Origin: Sulfuricurvum sp. 17-40-25
GTDB taxonomy: Bacteria; Campylobacterota; Campylobacteria; Campylobacterales; Sulfurimonadaceae
Assembly: GCA_002282015.1 (NCBI GenBank)
Contig: NCIJ01000005.1
Span: 64,598-128,469, forward strand
DNA length: 63,872 nucleotides
Direction of reading: 5' to 3'
The notes below the pieces were generated by a model that did no database searches, was not told where the DNA came from, and worked only from the letters and a program-made list of their open reading frames with translations. Both the position numbers and the translations under genes were made by a program. This document shows positions 28,362-37,067 of the stretch, one piece after another (the stretch's first letter is position 1; every line of letters starts with the position of its first letter).

Positions 28362-28688
28362 TTATCCTTTTGGAGTAATGGCTGCGCTTGTCTCTACGCT
28401 TTCGCCTTTATTGTCTTTTGCAAGAACTTTGAGTGTTCCTGCGCCCGAAACTTTAAGACTAATCGATAATACAGGGTTAACCGAAAGGGATTCCCATGTT
28501 ACCATTTTCGTAAGCACTTTATCGTTGAACAAGAAATTTACTTCATTGATATAGTGGGCAGGTACTATTTTCCCTGTATCTTTATCTTTACGCATTCCTG
28601 ATTCCATTGGATGCATTGCCATAAAATCGACTTTAACGATATCTCCAACTTTATAGCTGTTTGGTTTAATCTTAATCAGTGTTTTCAT
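28362..28688 (-). CDS. soxZ: Sulfur carrier partner SoxZ
   Basis: 108 residues, no signal peptide, Ig-like fold. Typical stretches are YKVGDIVKVDFMAMHPMESG, IVPAHYINEVNFLFNDKVL and GTLKVLAKDNKGES. SoxZ forms the SoxYZ heterodimer and is co-exported with SoxY via the latter's twin-arginine signal. It lies 48 bp after soxY. Confidence 0.96.
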   Translation of the reverse strand: MKTLIKIKPNSYKVGDIVKVDFMAMHPMESGMRKDKDTGKIVPAHYINEVNFLFNDKVLTKMVTWESLSVNPVLSISLKVSGAGTLKVLAKDNKGESVETSAAITPKG

Positions 28689-28736
28689 CTCTAATATCCT
28701 TTTTATTTTTTCTTATATTTTATGCTTAGAACGAAA

Positions 28737-29210
28737 TCAACCACATCCACCGATGGTTACTTTAACATTTTGCTTTGCACTTAAAAAAGTACCATCACTC
28801 ATCTCAGCAATAGCCAAGACATCTTGAGTAGAACCCAGCTTAACGCGTGTTCCAAAAGATGCTTCTCCATTAGCAGGTGTCAAATAGACATTAGCACATC
28901 GAGTATTATTATTTTTAGTTGCCAAGACATGAATAGCTTTAACGTGGTCATTTGCGCTCATTGGGCTTTCGACACTGACTTTAACCGGTACAACTGCTCC
29001 ATTTTCTGCGATTTCAGGTGCAGAAAGTGATACTTTTGCAGATGCTGTTACGGGCTTTCCACCGGTAATTGCAGCAATTGCTGACTCAGTACTCATCTCA
29101 TTAGGGCCAGTAACTTTTTTAGCTTCATCTGCCGCATGTGTAATAGTAGGAATCAACGCAGCACATGCTGTTACCGTTCCAAATCCTTTTAAAAATGATC
29201 TACGCTCCAT
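28737..29210 (-). CDS. soxY: Sulfur carrier protein SoxY
   Basis: 157 residues. The twin-arginine signal is MERRSFLKGFGTVTACAAL. The C-terminal end is VTIGGCG, where Cys156 is the residue that carries the thiosulfate-derived sulfur. The end is one Gly shorter than the usual GGCGG, which should still allow the swinging-arm action. It lies 24 bp after soxX and 48 bp before soxZ. Confidence 0.96.
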   Translation of the reverse strand: MERRSFLKGFGTVTACAALIPTITHAADEAKKVTGPNEMSTESAIAAITGGKPVTASAKVSLSAPEIAENGAVVPVKVSVESPMSANDHVKAIHVLATKNNNTRCANVYLTPANGEASFGTRVKLGSTQDVLAIAEMSDGTFLSAKQNVKVTIGGCG

Positions 29211-29234
29211 TTTTTTCTCCCTTATACTTAAAAT

Positions 29235-29753
29235 TTATTTTTTAGAAACAATATACGACATCAAATCGCATACTTCACTCTCAGAAAAGAGCCCATTTGC
29301 CAAATTAACCGTCATGTGTGTATTTGGATTATCCTTACGCGGATCAGCGATTTGCTGATATAAAAATTGCCCAGTTCTCGCACCGCTATCCATATATAAC
29401 GCTTTATAGTTGGTTAGGTCAGGCCCGATATTGCCATATCCTTTTGCCCCTTCGATATTATGGCAAGCAACACAGTTACCCATTTGCTTTTCTTTTCCAT
29501 TTGGAAGTAATCGCGTTAAACCCTCTGGCGGATTTTCTTTTGCATCTTTTCCATTAAGATTATGGAAAATATAATTTCCACGTGCAATTGAGGCAGCATT
29601 GTCAGTAAGACACCCTGCTGGCATCGTATGTACCTTGGCTGCGGGAAGCGCATCTTTTAACAAAATTGCTTTTGCATCCGGACTTTCAATCGCTGTCGAA
29701 AGATCGGCTGCACCTAAAAAGGTAGCAATTCCAAGCATCATTATTTTTCGCAT
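29235..29753 (-). CDS. soxX: Cytochrome SoxX
   Basis: 172 residues with a signal peptide (MRKIMMLGIATFLGAADL). One haem motif, CVACH at residues 94-98; Met147 in NTHMTVNL is the likely distal ligand. Forms SoxAX with the monohaem SoxA. First gene of the sox group, 83 bp downstream of a histidine kinase gene on the same strand. Confidence 0.95.
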   Translation of the reverse strand: MRKIMMLGIATFLGAADLSTAIESPDAKAILLKDALPAAKVHTMPAGCLTDNAASIARGNYIFHNLNGKDAKENPPEGLTRLLPNGKEKQMGNCVACHNIEGAKGYGNIGPDLTNYKALYMDSGARTGQFLYQQIADPRKDNPNTHMTVNLANGLFSESEVCDLMSYIVSKK

Positions 29754-29824
29754 TAGCTCTCCTTGATTTGTTGATCAGGATTATTGTACATCAGATTTGT
29801 AAAAATTATGTAAAAAAATAAAAA

Positions 29825-29830
29825 ATTATA
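29825..29830 (-). promoter_or_regulatory. Weak candidate -10 box before soxX
   Basis: A TATAAT on the minus strand lies 71 bp upstream of the soxX start, in the 83-bp gap after the kinase gene. No good -35 box goes with it. It suggests that sox may have its own promoter in addition to reading from the kinase genes. Confidence 0.3.
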
Positions 29831-29836
29831 GTTGTA

Positions 29837-31003
29837 TTATGATTTATTATAGACTGGAGGGTTAAAATGATACGCAAAGGTACTGCCTTCTTCTTCTTGA
29901 GAATCAATGTGTAAATCGATATTGGCATTGTCAATAATCGATTTTACGATATTGAGCCCAATACCGAAACCACCTTTCTCTTTATTTTCTCTATAGTAAC
30001 GATCAAAGATTTGTTGACTGTCTTTTATCCCAACGCCATTGTCTTTAAAAACCATATAACATTGATCATTCTTGACTTCCAGCGAAATCTCAATCTTTCC
30101 TTCTTCATACGAGTATTTGATCGCATTGGAAATATTGTTGTCAATTATCCGCTGTAGTTGTGTAGGATTAAAAAAAAGAGTGATTCCATCCGAAATATGA
30201 GACTCTATTGTAATGTTGCGAAGTGCCGCTACTTCTTGAAAATAGTCAATACGCTCTCGTAAATAATGACTCAAGCTTATCAATTCATAATCAAAAACAA
30301 CCCTCTCATTTTTAATCAGATAGTCCATATCATTGTATATGTTTGCCAATGTTTTGGCTGCGGCTTTGATTCTTTGAAGATATTTATTCGTCGTATTACT
30401 GCGATTATAAAGATCAATGTTGACATTAATAATTGACAGAGGCGTATTGATCTCATGCATCGAATCTTTTATAAAACGGTCAAGTCGCTGGTTAACACGC
30501 TGAAATCGCAGCGCAAAGCGATCAAGGAAAAAGAGAGAGACTATAAAAATCAGGATTGAAACGACCAATAAAAGAATCACAACGTCCTGATAAACACTCA
30601 CATACGATATCTTTCCGCCAACAATAAGATATGCCGCATCAAAATATCGTCGTTCCGGTAATGGAACAACCAAATAGGCATAACCATCTTGAACATAATA
30701 TCCGGCTTTTTGCGTATTTAAGGGTTCCTTGATTAACGTAAATATAGGGGTAAAATACTCATCATACAACCCCGAATCAAAGGATTGAAAGCGTGGATAG
30801 TCAAATGCTTTATTATCCGCTTGATCAAAATCTTCCATCGCGCTGATAATCATGCGAGACTGCCCTTTGAGCTTAAATTCATACTGAATTTCTTGAACAT
30901 ACTTCATATACGTGACATAGACATATATCGGTACCAACAAAAGTGTGGCAACGATCATCGTATACAAAAAAGCGTTCTTTAACGCGTAGCGATTATCGTT
31001 CAA
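29837..31003 (-). CDS. Sensor histidine kinase next to sox
   Basis: 388 residues. Membrane segments lie near residues 9-30 and 145-168 (VVILLLVVSILIFIVSLFFL) with a small periplasmic domain between. The H-box is DSMHEINTPLSIINVN, and the ATP-binding part has NISNAIKYSYEEG, VFKDNGVGIKD and GFGIGLNIVKS. It should phosphorylate the response regulator gene next to it (11-bp overlap). Position between the Cache sensor and soxX makes control of sox genes plausible, but no binding site was identified. Confidence 0.85.
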   Translation of the reverse strand: MNDNRYALKNAFLYTMIVATLLLVPIYVYVTYMKYVQEIQYEFKLKGQSRMIISAMEDFDQADNKAFDYPRFQSFDSGLYDEYFTPIFTLIKEPLNTQKAGYYVQDGYAYLVVPLPERRYFDAAYLIVGGKISYVSVYQDVVILLLVVSILIFIVSLFFLDRFALRFQRVNQRLDRFIKDSMHEINTPLSIINVNIDLYNRSNTTNKYLQRIKAAAKTLANIYNDMDYLIKNERVVFDYELISLSHYLRERIDYFQEVAALRNITIESHISDGITLFFNPTQLQRIIDNNISNAIKYSYEEGKIEISLEVKNDQCYMVFKDNGVGIKDSQQIFDRYYRENKEKGGFGIGLNIVKSIIDNANIDLHIDSQEEEGSTFAYHFNPPVYNKS

Positions 31004-31646
31004 TAATGTATCCCAAGCCCCGACGGTTTTGAATAATATCTATCGGCAGTTTTTTACGTAGGTTGTTGATTTGGACACGAATATTGGCTGGATCAACGTA
31101 TTCACCCCATATTTCATCTTGAAACATAGTAACCGATACAATCTGATTTTGGTGCTTTAGCAATACCCCAAATATCTCTTTTTCTGTTTTACTCAAAGTA
31201 ATGGATTCACCATTGAAACTAAGCACAAATTTTTCGGTGTCATAGACAAGTCCACCCCCTAAATCCAGTAAATCTTCCCCGTCATGATAATGATCTTTTA
31301 ACGCATGCATGATTCGAACCTGTAGTTCTGTTAGATCAAACGGCTTGCGTATGTAGTCACAACATCCCGATTTATACCCCTCTTGTAAATTATCGACATT
31401 GACCATTGACGTTAAAAAGATGGCCGGGACTTTATTTCCTTCTTTGCGTAAGGTACGTAGCAGATCAAATCCATTCATCCCAGGAACATTGACATCCAAT
31501 AAATAAAGATCGAATGGTGTTTCATAAATGGCATCAAATGCTTTCTCTCCATTTGAAAATCCAATAACCTCAAATCCAATATCTTCTAAAAATTCTGTAA
31601 TGCTAACCCGCAACATGTATTCATCTTCTAAAAGCAATACCTTCAT
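30993..31646 (-). CDS. OmpR-type response regulator next to sox
   Basis: 217 residues. Receiver domain with the acidic pair EDE at the N-terminus, the phospho-acceptor Asp in LYLLDVNVPGMNG and Lys in YIRKPFD; C-terminal winged helix (LSKTEKEIFGVLLKH, NIRVQINNLRKKL, NRRGLGYIIE). It overlaps both neighbours, the kinase by 11 bp and the Cache protein by 4 bp (ATGA), so the three are one functional unit. The target genes are unknown; sox is the obvious candidate. Confidence 0.87.
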   Translation of the reverse strand: MKVLLLEDEYMLRVSITEFLEDIGFEVIGFSNGEKAFDAIYETPFDLYLLDVNVPGMNGFDLLRTLRKEGNKVPAIFLTSMVNVDNLQEGYKSGCCDYIRKPFDLTELQVRIMHALKDHYHDGEDLLDLGGGLVYDTEKFVLSFNGESITLSKTEKEIFGVLLKHQNQIVSVTMFQDEIWGEYVDPANIRVQINNLRKKLPIDIIQNRRGLGYIIER

Positions 31647-32773
31647 CGAATTTCTCCTTGCACTTTTTTTGACACTTTGTAATTGAGCATGATACCGATC
31701 AATTCTTCTTTTGAATACGCATTTAATCGCTCACGTGCTTCCTCTAAATACAGGTCCCTGTCTTCAGGAGGGACAATGTCTTTCATATAAAGCAACTCTT
31801 TATCGTACTTTGTCTGAAAAATAGCATTTCCCAATGATTCTTTGGCCATCGTATCATAAATTTGATCACGACTTAGCGGGATTAAAAAAGAGATGTCTTC
31901 TTGTTCTGAATGCGCATAATTACTGATTTGTTTTTGTGTTAATGAAAAGACAAAGGCTCCAATAATCTCACCTTCCCCATTTTTCATCGGTTCATAAAAG
32001 AAATATTTCCCTTTATGTGACACCGCATGCGCATCTTTTAGTGCTTGATAATCAATCCCATTTAAGTCTTTGATATCTTTTTGGGTATATTTTGAATTTG
32101 CCAAGATATACTTTTTACCGATGCTAGGGTTTTCTTGCATAAAAACCGCCGTATCGTAAAATCGTTTGTCCATTAAAATATACAGATCAATGCCTAAACG
32201 ATCAAAATACTCTTTCGTTGGCTCAAAAAATGAAAGGACCTCGACAAAGCCAAGCATCTTCGCTTTATTGTAAATCGGTACAGTCGCTTTAACCCCTAAT
32301 TTACGTCCTACTTCTATCTCCGAACGTGGCTTACGATGATTTTGAAAATAAAGTAGATCCGGACGAAAATATTCCAGTGGCATTCCAGCATAGGAGCTGT
32401 CCCAGCTTCGTGTAAAAATAATATAATCGGATGTAATTATCTGTGAACGGATTAGAACATTGGTATGTGTTTTGATCGATTCCATCACTTCTGAAAGAAT
32501 CTTAAATCCTAAGTCTTCGTCATTATTTTCCAGTGCTGCGCCAAGTGCTGTATTTTTACCCAAGATTAAAGCAAAGCGTAATGCAGTTTCACGTTCTTTA
32601 TCAAGTTGATTATCCAGAGCTAGAGAGAGCTGATCGCTCAGGTGCTCAAGTGTTTGTGAGGTTTTTTGCTGTCTCAAAGACCAAAAAATTGCGCCTAAAA
32701 CAATTAAAATGACCAAAAAAACCGCGGTAACCGTTTTTTTCTTTCCCAAAAAATCTACTATACGAAGATTCAC
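31643..32773 (-). CDS. Membrane Cache-domain sensor without output domain
   Basis: 376 residues. A membrane segment (about residues 15-34, VTAVFLVILIVLGAIFWSL) leads to a large extracytoplasmic region of the double-Cache type (SDYIIFTRSWDSSYAGMPLE, LGVKATVPIYNKAKMLGFVE, GKYFFYEPMKNGEGEIIGAF). The C-terminal end after about residue 290 is short and carries no kinase, GGDEF or methyl-accepting part. It would therefore signal through a partner, presumably the adjacent kinase. Lies 2 bp after flhB and overlaps the regulator gene. Confidence 0.75.
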   Translation of the reverse strand: MNLRIVDFLGKKKTVTAVFLVILIVLGAIFWSLRQQKTSQTLEHLSDQLSLALDNQLDKERETALRFALILGKNTALGAALENNDEDLGFKILSEVMESIKTHTNVLIRSQIITSDYIIFTRSWDSSYAGMPLEYFRPDLLYFQNHRKPRSEIEVGRKLGVKATVPIYNKAKMLGFVEVLSFFEPTKEYFDRLGIDLYILMDKRFYDTAVFMQENPSIGKKYILANSKYTQKDIKDLNGIDYQALKDAHAVSHKGKYFFYEPMKNGEGEIIGAFVFSLTQKQISNYAHSEQEDISFLIPLSRDQIYDTMAKESLGNAIFQTKYDKELLYMKDIVPPEDRDLYLEEARERLNAYSKEELIGIMLNYKVSKKVQGEIR

Positions 32774-32775
32774 AC

Positions 32776-33837
32776 TTACCCCTTGCGCTTTTTACCCATT
32801 TTATACACATATGCCAACACCTCAGCAACCGCGGTAAACAACATATCCGGAATCGGATGGTCAATCTCAACTTCTTTATAAAGTGATCGTGCAAGCGGAG
32901 GATTTTGTACCACATGCACCCCATTTTCCCGTGCGACTTTTTTAATCTGGATGGCAATATTATCCACCCCTTTTGCTACGACTACGGGAGCATTATGTTT
33001 CGTTTCATCGTATTTAATTGCAACTGCATAGTGGGTTGGATTGGTAATAATCACATCCGCTGTAGGAACCGATGACATCATCCGCTTTCGTGCTGCTTGC
33101 ATCTGAATTTGACGGATCTTTGCTTTAATATGCGGATCCCCTTCCATACTTTTGAACTCATCTTTGATCTCTTGCATGGACATTTTAAGCTTATCAAAAT
33201 AGTGTTTACGCGTTATAACCAGGTCAATAACCGCGAATACAAACAATATCACCAGCATTACGGCCGCTATAATAATCGCTTTTTCAGTAAACCACGACAT
33301 CTGCTCCCATAAACCAAACAAGGCCACGGTAGGAAGCTCTTTGATAAACGACCAAAAAAATAAAAATCCGACGCCTAACGCGGTAAAGGATTTAAACGTG
33401 ATTTTAAGTGACTCTAAGACTTTTTGCATGCTCAACATGTTTTTTAATCCGGCAATCGGATCAAGTTTAGAAAAATTAGGGGTCAGCGGTTTGGTCGTAA
33501 AATTAAATCCGATTTGTGCCACCGTACCGGCAACCCCTGCAATAGCAATAACAATACTAATAGGAAGAGCCATGATTAAAAACTCTTTAAAGGTGATAAA
33601 AGCAATATCAATTAAATTGGTTTTTTCCAGGGGGTGATTCATCAACGAAAAATAATAGCGAACCAAATTTAAAAGTCGCTCGGCAATAAACGAAAACATC
33701 ATCCACAATGCCAAAATAGCAACGATCAGGATCATAACACCCGAAATATCCTGACTTTTGGGAACATTACCTTCGGCTCTTGCATCTTCGAGCTTCTTGG
33801 CGGTGGGTTCTTCTGTTTTTTCTTGATCGTCAGCCAC
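32776..33837 (-). CDS. flhB: Flagellar export apparatus protein FlhB
   Basis: 353 residues. N-terminal EEPTAKKLEDARAEGNVPKS, four membrane segments, and the cytoplasmic autocleavage motif NPTH (VIITNPTHYAVAIKYD), where cleavage between Asn and Pro switches export from hook to filament proteins. Part of the type III export gate. It stands alone between nadC (3-bp gap) and the Cache sensor (2-bp gap), away from the flagellar cluster at 1-4661. Confidence 0.97.
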   Translation of the reverse strand: MADDQEKTEEPTAKKLEDARAEGNVPKSQDISGVMILIVAILALWMMFSFIAERLLNLVRYYFSLMNHPLEKTNLIDIAFITFKEFLIMALPISIVIAIAGVAGTVAQIGFNFTTKPLTPNFSKLDPIAGLKNMLSMQKVLESLKITFKSFTALGVGFLFFWSFIKELPTVALFGLWEQMSWFTEKAIIIAAVMLVILFVFAVIDLVITRKHYFDKLKMSMQEIKDEFKSMEGDPHIKAKIRQIQMQAARKRMMSSVPTADVIITNPTHYAVAIKYDETKHNAPVVVAKGVDNIAIQIKKVARENGVHVVQNPPLARSLYKEVEIDHPIPDMLFTAVAEVLAYVYKMGKKRKG

Positions 33838-33840
33838 GTA

Positions 33841-34656
33841 TTAATCCATTTTCATGGACAGATCAATCCAGTTAGCTTGATGGATCAACGCTCCCGAGCT
33901 AATCGCATCGACACCTGTCGCCGCATAACTCTCGATCGTATCCAAAGAGATGTTGCCGCTAGCTTCGAGTAGCACATCACTGTGGTGTTCCCATTTATAC
34001 TTCACCACTTTACTAAGCTCTTCAGGAGTCATATTATCACACATGACAATATCCGCGCCTACGCGCATTGCATGTGCAGCCGATTCAAAATCTTCTGCTT
34101 CGATTTCAATTTTTGACGTGAAAGGGATTTTACGGCGCGCTTCTTCCATATAGGCTTCAAGGTTTTCAATCGTTTTAAGATGAGTGTCTTTGAGCATGAG
34201 GGCATCATCAAGTCCCATTCGATGATTGGTTGCACCCCCGATACGAGTCGCATATTTTTCAAAAGTCCTTAGCAAAGGTCGAGTTTTTCGGGTATCAAGC
34301 AGTCGTGTCCCATAGGGCGCGATTATTTCGACATATTTACGTGTCAAAGTAGCGATCGAGCTTGCATGCAACAGTATATTGAGCAATGTACGCTCGATGC
34401 GTAAAAGCGTATGCGAATCGCCCTGCAGTTCCATAAGCACTTCCCCTTTTACAAATTTTTCTCCGTCACGCTTATGCCACACAATCGTAAATCTTTGTAT
34501 ATCAGCTAAAACATTCAGATATTCTTCACCTGCAACGACTCCATCGCTTTTGGCAATGATTTTTGCCGAAGCCACAACTGCTTCTGAAACCCGTGCATAG
34601 AGGTCCCCTCGTCCGATGTCTTCGGCTAATACGTCGCGGATAAATTGTTCGATCAT
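33841..34656 (-). CDS. nadC: Nicotinate-nucleotide pyrophosphorylase NadC
   Basis: 271 residues of the quinolinate phosphoribosyltransferase family: DIGRGDLYAR at the N-terminus, LLDTRKTRPLLRTFEKYA, GGATNHRMGLDDALMLKDTH, EIEAEDFESA and LEASGNISLDTIESYAATGVD. Makes nicotinate mononucleotide from quinolinate and PRPP. The nadA gene is 0.7 kb upstream, separated from it by a toxin-antitoxin pair. Confidence 0.96.
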   Translation of the reverse strand: MIEQFIRDVLAEDIGRGDLYARVSEAVVASAKIIAKSDGVVAGEEYLNVLADIQRFTIVWHKRDGEKFVKGEVLMELQGDSHTLLRIERTLLNILLHASSIATLTRKYVEIIAPYGTRLLDTRKTRPLLRTFEKYATRIGGATNHRMGLDDALMLKDTHLKTIENLEAYMEEARRKIPFTSKIEIEAEDFESAAHAMRVGADIVMCDNMTPEELSKVVKYKWEHHSDVLLEASGNISLDTIESYAATGVDAISSGALIHQANWIDLSMKMD

Positions 34657-34673
34657 ACTCTTCTCGTCCTTAT

Positions 34674-35015
34674 TTAAAAAAGTTCTTTTTTCATCTTTTC
34701 AAGATTGATTTTCAGTGTTGGAAACTGCTCTTTTATCACTTTCCATACAATTTCTTCATCAATCTCAAAATACCAATGAATCATTTTATCTCTCATTTTT
34801 GCCATTAGTGACCACGGAATATTGAGATAGTCTTTTGTTATTTCATCGGGTATTTGTTTGGCCGCTTCACCAATTACTTCAATCTCACGGACACATGCAC
34901 TAACACTTTTATCATCCTCTTTAAAGGATTCAAAATCATACCCTTCGACAAATCGTTCACTCTTCTCAATGCTACGCAATATATCATCGACATACAAAGC
35001 ATAATTACGCTTCAT
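34674..35015 (-). CDS. HepT-like toxin (DUF86 HEPN ribonuclease)
   Basis: 113 residues, all-helical HEPN fold. The RX4HXY ribonuclease motif is Arg75-His80-Tyr82 (MRDKMIHWYF), the catalytic motif of HepT. HepT toxins cleave RNA and are silenced when the partner MntA attaches AMP groups to the Tyr of this motif. The gene overlaps the MntA-like gene by 4 bp (ATGA) and lies 17 bp upstream of nadC. Motif complete, so probably active. Confidence 0.88.
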   Translation of the reverse strand: MKRNYALYVDDILRSIEKSERFVEGYDFESFKEDDKSVSACVREIEVIGEAAKQIPDEITKDYLNIPWSLMAKMRDKMIHWYFEIDEEIVWKVIKEQFPTLKINLEKMKKELF

Positions 35016-35305
35016 ACCGCTATTTTCTCATTTTCAATTTGCTCAAACAATTCAGCTCTGAGTTTTCTACGAGGAACCAAATCAACATTTCGTCCCAGTA
35101 CCGCTTTTATCTTCTCTTCAAGCTCGATGAAACGTAGTAAATCAGGCGTATCGGAGAAATCAACGAGTACATCAACATCGCTATTAGGCGTTTGTTCACC
35201 ACGAGCGAATGAACCAAAAAGAGCAATAGAAGTAATATGATATTCTTTACTAATCTCGGGTTTTAAAAGAATAAGTTTATGTAATATCAATTCTTTTTCA
35301 TTCAT
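35012..35305 (-). CDS. MntA-like nucleotidyltransferase antitoxin
   Basis: 97 residues of the minimal nucleotidyltransferase family. The motif GSX10DXD is complete: Gly31-Ser32, Asp43 and Asp45 (GSFARGEQTPNSDVDVLV). MntA AMPylates HepT and so acts as antitoxin. It comes before the toxin gene, as in characterised pairs, with a strong ribosome site (GGAGGG). Pair inserted between nadA and nadC. Confidence 0.87.
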   Translation of the reverse strand: MNEKELILHKLILLKPEISKEYHITSIALFGSFARGEQTPNSDVDVLVDFSDTPDLLRFIELEEKIKAVLGRNVDLVPRRKLRAELFEQIENEKIAV

Positions 35306-35334
35306 TTTCTCTGCCCTCCAAAAACTTTATCTTT

Positions 35335-35343
35335 ATTGTAACA
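35335..35343 (-). promoter_or_regulatory. Candidate extended -10 promoter of mntA-hepT
   Basis: On the minus strand, TGTTACAAT (extended -10 form TGnTACAAT) lies about 30 bp before the MntA-like start, in the 43-bp gap after nadA. It would allow the pair to be transcribed apart from nadA. Confidence 0.4.
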
Positions 35344-35348
35344 TATAG

Positions 35349-36341
35349 CTATAGTGCCAACATCCGATCCAGTGCAACTTTTGCCCAGTAACTTGTATCT
35401 GCATCCACTTCGATCTCATTAATAGGCGTACCGTCTTCAATCGATTTGAGAGTTAGATATAAATCTTCCAGTGTGGTTTCATTCATCGTCGGACATTCTG
35501 GCTTGGTCGAAGAGAGAACATAAGTGTTTTTAGCTCTCAAACGGTTCACCATATTAAACTCAGTTCCTACCGCTACTTTTTGATCCTCCGGCAGCTCAGT
35601 GATGTATTTTATCAACTGCGAGGTTGATCCTACGAAGTCTGCTTTAGCACAGATGGCAGGGTCACACTCAGGGTGTACTGCGATTAAAATACCTGGATAT
35701 TTATTACGGTAAAACTCGATATCATCTACACTAAAGAGTTGATGTACCGAACAAAAACCGTTATAACAAATAATATCGGCAAGGTTTGGATCCGTCTCAT
35801 CCCCAATAACGCACGATTGTAATCCCATCATATTGGCAATGTTTTGACCCAAACAGCGATCGGGGACGAAGAGGATCTTTTTACCTTCGCTCAATGCTTT
35901 TTCGATGATCATTTTGGCATTGGAGCTCGTACACACCATTCCACCCATCTTACCTACTTTGGCTTTGACATCGGCATTGGAATTGATATACGTGATCGGA
36001 AGAATATCATCGGCCTTGATCCCGTGTTTTTCCAAATAGGCAATCGATTCATCAAAGTAGAGGCTGTCAATCATCCGTGCCATCGCACAACATGCTATTT
36101 TTGGCATTAACACCCGTTTCTCGGGGCTGAGAATTTTCACACTCTGCCCCATAAAACCGACCCCGCAAAAAACAACATACTCGGAATCATCTGCCATCGT
36201 GCGTTTGGCAAGCTCAAGTGAATCTCCTGTGATATCACCCATCTCAAAAACTTCATCACGTTGATAAAAATGAGCCACGACTGTGACACTAAGGCGGTTT
36301 TTTAACTCAATAATTTTTTGTTTTATCTCTTCTGAATTCAT
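35349..36341 (-). CDS. nadA: Quinolinate synthase NadA
   Basis: 330 residues. Typical motifs are VVAHFYQRDEVFEMGDITGD, FCGVGFMGQSVKIL, HPECDPAICAKADFVGSTSQ and the Cys ligands of the 4Fe-4S cluster, including ARMIDSLYF-preceding ACCAM, CNGFCSVH and KPECPTMNET. Condenses iminoaspartate with dihydroxyacetone phosphate. First gene of the minus-strand group nadA - mntA/hepT - nadC - flhB. Length is normal. Confidence 0.96.
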   Translation of the reverse strand: MNSEEIKQKIIELKNRLSVTVVAHFYQRDEVFEMGDITGDSLELAKRTMADDSEYVVFCGVGFMGQSVKILSPEKRVLMPKIACCAMARMIDSLYFDESIAYLEKHGIKADDILPITYINSNADVKAKVGKMGGMVCTSSNAKMIIEKALSEGKKILFVPDRCLGQNIANMMGLQSCVIGDETDPNLADIICYNGFCSVHQLFSVDDIEFYRNKYPGILIAVHPECDPAICAKADFVGSTSQLIKYITELPEDQKVAVGTEFNMVNRLRAKNTYVLSSTKPECPTMNETTLEDLYLTLKSIEDGTPINEIEVDADTSYWAKVALDRMLAL

Positions 36342-36374
36342 TATAAATTATTCCTCGCTTATCTTTATACTGCA

Positions 36375-36380
36375 ATTATA
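36375..36380 (-). promoter_or_regulatory. Candidate -10 box of nadA
   Basis: TATAAT on the minus strand, 34 bp before the nadA ATG, in a 111-bp divergent gap. No clear -35 box. Confidence 0.45.
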
Positions 36381-36412
36381 TCTATTTTAGTTCTCTGTTA
36401 CGATAGTTTAAA

Positions 36413-36418
36413 TATAAT
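36413..36418 (+). promoter_or_regulatory. Candidate -10 box of plsY
   Basis: TATAAT on the plus strand, 34 bp before the plsY ATG and about 33 bp from the opposing nadA box, so the two promoters are back to back. No clear -35 box. Confidence 0.45.
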
Positions 36419-36452
36419 AGCACATCTAATTAATGAAGAAGAGTCATACATC

Positions 36453-37067
36453 ATGGAATTTTTATTCAATCAAAACGTACAGTTTTACCTTCTTGCTTAT
36501 GCCCTTGGCGGTATCCCTTTTGGACTAATACTTGCCAAATTATTCGCAGGTGTTAACATCAAAGAATCAGGCTCAGGCAGTATCGGTGCAACGAATGTAC
36601 TGCGTGTTGTCAAAGAAACCAATCCCTCTTTAGCCAAAAAGCTGGGGGCTGCTACTCTTGCACTCGATGCACTCAAGGGAATCGCTGTTGTATTGGCAGC
36701 TAAATATTTTGGTATGAGCGAGGCTGTTGTGTGGTTGGTCGCTGTTCTTGCCGTTATCGGGCACTGTTTTAGTCCATACCTATGGTTTGAGGGAGGCAAA
36801 GGAGTTGCAACGGGAATGGGAGTTATGGCGGTAATGTTACCGATTGAAACGGCGATTGCTCTTGCTGTATGGGGGATTGCTGCAAAAACAATCCGTATCT
36901 CATCACTTTCATCGATGCTAGGTTTAGCTGCACTTGTTATTGCCTCGTTTGTTTTACAGCCGACTATGTTTCATACACCGGTTGTATTTATCGCCTTTAT
37001 CTTGTTTTATAAACACATCCCTAACTTTGTTCGCCTTTTCAAAGGAGAAGAGAAACGCGTCGCATGA
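36453..37067 (+). CDS. plsY: Acyl-phosphate:glycerol-3-phosphate acyltransferase PlsY
   Basis: 204 residues, five or so membrane segments. Conserved PlsY motifs: SGSGSIGATNVLR (motif 1), HCFSPYLWFEGGKGVATGMG (motif 2) and the C-terminal YKHIPNFVRLFKGEE (motif 3). Starts phospholipid synthesis using acyl-phosphate. Overlaps folB by 4 bp (ATGA); plsY-folB is a common pairing in bacteria. Confidence 0.95.
   Translation: MEFLFNQNVQFYLLAYALGGIPFGLILAKLFAGVNIKESGSGSIGATNVLRVVKETNPSLAKKLGAATLALDALKGIAVVLAAKYFGMSEAVVWLVAVLAVIGHCFSPYLWFEGGKGVATGMGVMAVMLPIETAIALAVWGIAAKTIRISSLSSMLGLAALVIASFVLQPTMFHTPVVFIAFILFYKHIPNFVRLFKGEEKRVA

Noticed and set aside
25809-29753. Complete Sox system including SoxCD
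   Set aside because: Only soxXYZAB is here; no soxC or soxD sequence was found anywhere in the window.
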